Shown: one piece after another, positions 13,039 to 16,592 of the stretch
Layout: each line of letters starts with the position of its first letter
Position numbering within the stretch: the first letter of the stretch is position 1
NCBI GenBank assembly: GCA_039194665.1
Contig: JBCCVW010000099.1
Coordinates: 1 to 16,592 of the forward strand
Source of the DNA: JABSQH01 sp039194665
GTDB lineage: Bacteria > Actinomycetota > Acidimicrobiia > Acidimicrobiales > Ilumatobacteraceae
Direction: 5' to 3'
DNA length: 16,592 nt
Translations under genes and position numbers: made by a program
The notes under the pieces: model-generated
Told to the model about the DNA's origin: nothing
The model's input: only the letters and a program-made list of their open reading frames with translations
The model's database searches: none

Positions 13039-16000
13039 TGGCGAGCCTCAGGCCGAACTCGGTGGCGGCTGCTCTACGGCTCGGCGCGTACCGCAAGCGG
13101 AGCTTGCGTTTCCGGCCGGGCCGGGCGGCGGTTGGCTGGCTGTTGGTGGTGTGTGTGTTGGTGTCGGCTGTGGTCGCGGGTCGTGATGACTCGAGCGTGG
13201 ACGCGGATGCTGTGGCGGGGGTGTTGCCGGGTCAGGTGGTTGAGCCGGTGGTGGTGGAGCGTGGTGGTCGGGGTGTGGATGATGTGCCGGCGGTGGGGCG
13301 GTCGGTGGGGTTGGTGGGTGTGCCGCGTGTGGTGGTGGGTTCTGGTGAGGGGTTGGGGTGTTTGTCGGGGGATGGGCCGGTGGGTGCTGGGTGTGTGGTG
13401 TCGCAGTTGGAGCCGGTGGTGGTGGCGGGTTCGGGGTGTGTGGGGTTGGGTGGGGAGTTTTTGGTTCGTGTTGGGTCGGTGAATGGTTCGGGGTTGGTGT
13501 CGTTTTCGTATGAGGTGCCGGCTGGGGGTGGGGTGGTGCCGTCGGTGTTGGTGTCTGACGCGGTGCAGGGTGGGTCGTATTCGTGGGCGTTTGAGCCGAC
13601 GACGCCGACTGGTGGGTGTCCGGCGGTGTCAGTTGGGTCGTGGCGTTCGTTTCGGGTGGATGGGGTGCGGTCGAGGGTGGAGGAGTCGTTTGGGTTTGGT
13701 CCGTTGGGGGTGGGGTTGTCGTCTGGTTCGTTGACGGTGGGTGTGGGTTCGACGCGGGTGGGGTTGGTTGGTGGGTCGTCGCGGGTGGGGTTGTCGTATC
13801 GGTCGCCGGGTGGGGTGGGGTATGTGTTGCGTGATCCGATGGGGGTGTTGCCGGGTGGTTGGGTGTTGGATGGGTTGAGCCGGTTGGCGCCGTGGGTGTC
13901 GGTGGTGCAGTCGGGTTCGGGGGATGTGCCGTCGGCGGTGGTGTTGACGGCGTTTGATGGTGAGCAGGTGGAGTTCACGAACACGTTGGCTGGTTCGGGG
14001 GCGACTGGTGGGGTGTGGGCGGCGCCGGTGCAGGTGGGGTGGCCGTCGGGTCAGTTTGGGTCGTTGGTTGATGATGGTGATTTGGCGGCGTCTGGTTCGG
14101 TGTTGACGTGGTCGTCGGGTCAGGAGGTGGTGACGTTTCAGAAGTCGGCGCCGGGTGTGTGGTCGGTGGTGGAGTCCAAGCAGGTGGGTCCGGGTGGGTT
14201 GGTGGAGGCGTCGGTGCAGGCGGTGTGGGATCGGTCGGTGTCGCCGCCGCGGTTGTCGGGTTTGGTGGATCCGGCGTCGGCGAAGACGGTGTCGTTTCTG
14301 TATGGGTCCGGTGGGTCCTGTGGTGGGGTGGCGCCGCCGGTCGATGGCAGTGATACGTACCTTGCGCCGGATGGGTTGTTGTGTGGTTGGTCGAATTTTG
14401 ATGGCCGGACCACGCACGTTTGGTATGTGACGGTTGCTGATGGTGCTGATGTTGGTGCGGTGGTCGATGGGTTTCAGGTGGGGTGGGTGCAGGGTCCTGG
14501 CGGGGCGGGGGTGGGTGAGAACACGCAGTTGTCGTGGAACTCTGATGGTGGGGTGTCGTGGCCGCAGTTGGCTGGTGTGCAGATGCCGTTGGGGTATGAC
14601 GCGCAGGCCAAGGTGGGGTTGGCGGAGTCTGAGACGGTGTGGTCGGTGAACTACGACGAGTTCGGGAACGTTTCGTCGGTGGTGTCGCCGGTGCCGGGGG
14701 TGTCGTCGGTGGTGGCGGGGGCGAACACGGATCGGGTGGCGCGGGTGTTCATCTATAACGAGTCACAGGGGGTGCAGTGGACGACGGTGTCGCATGGCGA
14801 GGTGTTCGTCGATTTCGAGGACGGGTTGGAGGTGGTGCCGGGCGCGACGGTGGTCGATGAGGTGCGGTTTGATGGGGCGTGGCGGCCGGTGCGGTATGCG
14901 GTGGTGTCGTCGCGTCCTGCGGGCGGGTTCTTCTTCGTGAACAAAACGTGGGACACGGTGAATGATCGGTTGTTGGCGGTGGAGGATCCGAATGGCCGTC
15001 AGACGGTGTCGGTGTATGACTATTTGGGTCGGGTGACGGATCGGTGGGGGCCGGCGCCGACGGCATCGTTCACGACCGATGGTGATGGTCAGGTGGTGCC
15101 GGCGTCGGGGTTTGATGACTCGAATCTGATTCGGTCGTCGAAGGTGTTCGATGTCGGCACGAATGGCGAGTTGGTGGGGTTGACGGCGTCGATGTATGCG
15201 AGTGGGACACCGGGTGGTGTGCCGGCGGGGACGGTGGGGTCGTGCGCGGACGGTCAGTGTGGTGATCCGGCGGCGTCGTCGCCGTTGTTGTGGACGGTGT
15301 TGCCGGCTGGGGCGGGTGTGTCTGGTGGGGGGTGGTCGATGAATGTCGTGGCGTCGCGGGAGGCGCCGGTGGATGGTGGCCAGTTGCGGTATCGGGTGTC
15401 GACCGATGGTGATGGGTCGGTGTTGTCGTTCGCCGCGAACGGGTCGTGCAACACGGTGTTCACGTCGGCGTCGTGTGCGGGTGTGGTGAATGAGACGGTG
15501 ACGGTGGCGGTTCCGCCGACGACGCAGGCGGGTGAGCCGGTGACGTTGCAGGTGCAGTATCGGCGTGGTGGCACGGCGGTGTCGGCGGTGGCGCCGGTGA
15601 CGGTGACGATTGAGGAGTCGATCGATGGTGGCGCCAACTGGACCGACGTGACGGCTGGGCAACTCGATCCGGGGTTTGGGTTGACGTCGTCGAATAGTCA
15701 TTCCGACACGTTCGTCCAGGGTGGTCCGGTGGTGACGTCGACGGCGACGCCGACGTATGTGGATCCGCAACGCCAGCAGATCGCGACGGCGACGGTGTCG
15801 ACCGACGGGGTGACCGCAGCGATGGGGCACACGTTTGAGACCTATGACGGTTCGACGACGTGGGGGCGGACGTTGACGACGACGGATCTGGCTGGCACGA
15901 CGGTGTCGGCGGACTATTGGGGGCCGACCGATACGACGACGAATCCGTGTGACGGGTCGACGTCGGTGGCCCAGGCCGGGTTGCAACGGTTGTTCACCAC

Positions 16001-16592
16001 TGCGGAGACGACGTCGGGTGATCCGGCGGGCTCGACGATCGGGCGGGTGTATGACGCTGCGGGTCGTCCGGTTGCCCAGACCTACACCAGCGAGGACGGC
16101 CAAGTCGCGTACACGGTGTGTCGTGAGTTCGGTCCGCGTGATCAACCGTTGCGGCTGGCGACGACCGATAACACGTTGTCGACCAGTTACGTGTATCCGT
16201 GGGCTGACCCGACGTCGTCGAACGCGTTCACCACCACGATGACCCATCTCGCGCCGGACACGACCGGCACGACCCAAACGTATGGTTCGTCGTCGACGAT
16301 CGATTTGTTGGGTCGCACGGTGGCGTCGACGGATCCGTGGGGCACCACGACCGTGGTCGATCATGCGGTCGACCCGGTCACAGGAGTTCGCACGATCACC
16401 GCCACGTCGACCACGGCTGTGGGTTTCGTGGTCACCGACACCCTCACGGCCAACGCCGACGGCACGACAGCCAACCGAGTCCGTGCCGACGCCTCGACCA
16501 CCCTCACCGCGGCCTACACCTACAACGCCGACTCAACGGTCGACACGGTCACGATCTCGGACGGCTCGAACGAGATCATCACCGAAACCCGC
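13038..16592 (+). CDS. giant secreted RHS/YD-repeat protein, 3' partial
   Basis: The frame from ATG 13038 stays open for 1185 codons to the window edge. The N-terminus is basic (AYRKRSLRFRPGR), then hydrophobic at about 30-47 (AAVGWLLVVCVLVSAVVA), so it is exported or anchored. Residues about 130-210 look like an Ig-type beta sandwich. The next part resembles the entry region of RHS shells (VGLSYRSP, LPGGWVLDGLSRLAPW, TAFDGEQVEFTNT). YD-type repeats follow: YDEFGN at 539, VYDYLGRVTD around 660, VYDAAGRPVAQTY around 1005, IDLLGRTVASTDPWG at 1088 and YTYNADSTVDTVT near 1160. A second Ig-like insertion lies at about 810-885. RHS proteins often form a shell that encloses and delivers a C-terminal toxin; that part, if present, lies beyond the window. 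Codons of the first 2.5 kb end almost only in G or T, unlike every neighbour. Confidence 0.85.
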   Translation, partial: MASLRPNSVAAALRLGAYRKRSLRFRPGRAAVGWLLVVCVLVSAVVAGRDDSSVDADAVAGVLPGQVVEPVVVERGGRGVDDVPAVGRSVGLVGVPRVVVGSGEGLGCLSGDGPVGAGCVVSQLEPVVVAGSGCVGLGGEFLVRVGSVNGSGLVSFSYEVPAGGGVVPSVLVSDAVQGGSYSWAFEPTTPTGGCPAVSVGSWRSFRVDGVRSRVEESFGFGPLGVGLSSGSLTVGVGSTRVGLVGGSSRVGLSYRSPGGVGYVLRDPMGVLPGGWVLDGLSRLAPWVSVVQSGSGDVPSAVVLTAFDGEQVEFTNTLAGSGATGGVWAAPVQVGWPSGQFGSLVDDGDLAASGSVLTWSSGQEVVTFQKSAPGVWSVVESKQVGPGGLVEASVQAVWDRSVSPPRLSGLVDPASAKTVSFLYGSGGSCGGVAPPVDGSDTYLAPDGLLCGWSNFDGRTTHVWYVTVADGADVGAVVDGFQVGWVQGPGGAGVGENTQLSWNSDGGVSWPQLAGVQMPLGYDAQAKVGLAESETVWSVNYDEFGNVSSVVSPVPGVSSVVAGANTDRVARVFIYNESQGVQWTTVSHGEVFVDFEDGLEVVPGATVVDEVRFDGAWRPVRYAVVSSRPAGGFFFVNKTWDTVNDRLLAVEDPNGRQTVSVYDYLGRVTDRWGPAPTASFTTDGDGQVVPASGFDDSNLIRSSKVFDVGTNGELVGLTASMYASGTPGGVPAGTVGSCADGQCGDPAASSPLLWTVLPAGAGVSGGGWSMNVVASREAPVDGGQLRYRVSTDGDGSVLSFAANGSCNTVFTSASCAGVVNETVTVAVPPTTQAGEPVTLQVQYRRGGTAVSAVAPVTVTIEESIDGGANWTDVTAGQLDPGFGLTSSNSHSDTFVQGGPVVTSTATPTYVDPQRQQIATATVSTDGVTAAMGHTFETYDGSTTWGRTLTTTDLAGTTVSADYWGPTDTTTNPCDGSTSVAQAGLQRLFTTAETTSGDPAGSTIGRVYDAAGRPVAQTYTSEDGQVAYTVCREFGPRDQPLRLATTDNTLSTSYVYPWADPTSSNAFTTTMTHLAPDTTGTTQTYGSSSTIDLLGRTVASTDPWGTTTVVDHAVDPVTGVRTITATSTTAVGFVVTDTLTANADGTTANRVRADASTTLTAAYTYNADSTVDTVTISDGSNEIITETR
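13092..13108 (+). other. perfect short hairpin in the start of the RHS gene
   Basis: CGCAAGC-GGA-GCTTGCG forms a 7-bp stem with a 3-nt loop over codons 19-24. It lies about 50 nt after the start and just before the codon usage changes. It could affect translation or mark an old junction; function is unknown. Confidence 0.35.

Noticed and set aside
13232..14417. Two overlapping minus-strand open frames (250 and 262 codons) opposite the RHS gene
   Set aside because: They are Pro/Thr/Asn- or Arg/His-rich low-complexity shadows with no domain-like pattern.
14763..16364. Long minus-strand open frame (533 codons) opposite the RHS gene
   Set aside because: The translation is almost only Arg, His, Pro, Thr and Ile, produced by the complement of GTG/ACG/GGT codons. 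The plus-strand frame has clear YD motifs and is open for 1185 codons.

Overview
The window is high-GC DNA with GTG as well as ATG starts, type I and type II signal peptides and an LPXTG cell-wall anchor. The codon use and the mix of genes suggest an actinobacterium, probably of the class Acidimicrobiia (Ilumatobacter-like). That placement is inferred from style and gene content; there is no rRNA or marker gene. I saw no tRNA, rRNA, CRISPR array or insertion sequence.

Layout. (1) Positions 2-1734 hold a two-gene operon: a two-domain VOC protein cut by the window edge, and an epoxide-hydrolase-like alpha/beta hydrolase, joined by an ATGA overlap. (2) Positions 1919-2540 (minus) hold a glyoxalase-like VOC gene broken by a single frameshift. 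(3) Positions 2810-4294 encode a metal/siderophore-binding-type lipoprotein with an extra C-terminal domain and no transporter partners beside it. (4) The minus strand from 4406 to 7224 carries a small exported hypothetical protein, a peptide-amidase-like amidase and a SAM-dependent methyltransferase. (5) Position 7502 starts an unusual membrane-anchored, low-complexity surface protein. (6) Positions 8983-11274 are an OmpR/PhoB-type response regulator and its sensor kinase, with a strong hairpin on each side of the unit. (7) Positions 11410-13038 encode a sortase-anchored beta-helix surface protein. Its stop codon overlaps the start of a giant secreted RHS/YD-repeat protein, which stays open for 1185 codons and runs off the right edge.

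The most interesting signal is not a gene. A 7-bp half-site, CTTCAYN, is repeated as a tandem with an exact 11-bp period, often with the spacer GTTG. It occurs upstream of the amidase, the methyltransferase, the two-component operon and the beta-helix/RHS operon, each time pointing the same way as the gene it precedes. A fifth, weaker copy lies at the end of the small hypothetical gene. OmpR/PhoB-family regulators typically bind two half-sites 11 bp apart, so I propose a local regulon controlled by the response regulator encoded here. Its targets would include its own operon and a sortase-anchored/RHS surface system.

The RHS gene also differs sharply from its neighbours in base use. For about 2.5 kb almost every codon ends in G or T (GTG, TTG, GGT/GGG, TCG, ACG), and the gene then returns to C-ending codons near the right edge. 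This suggests foreign origin or mosaic assembly.
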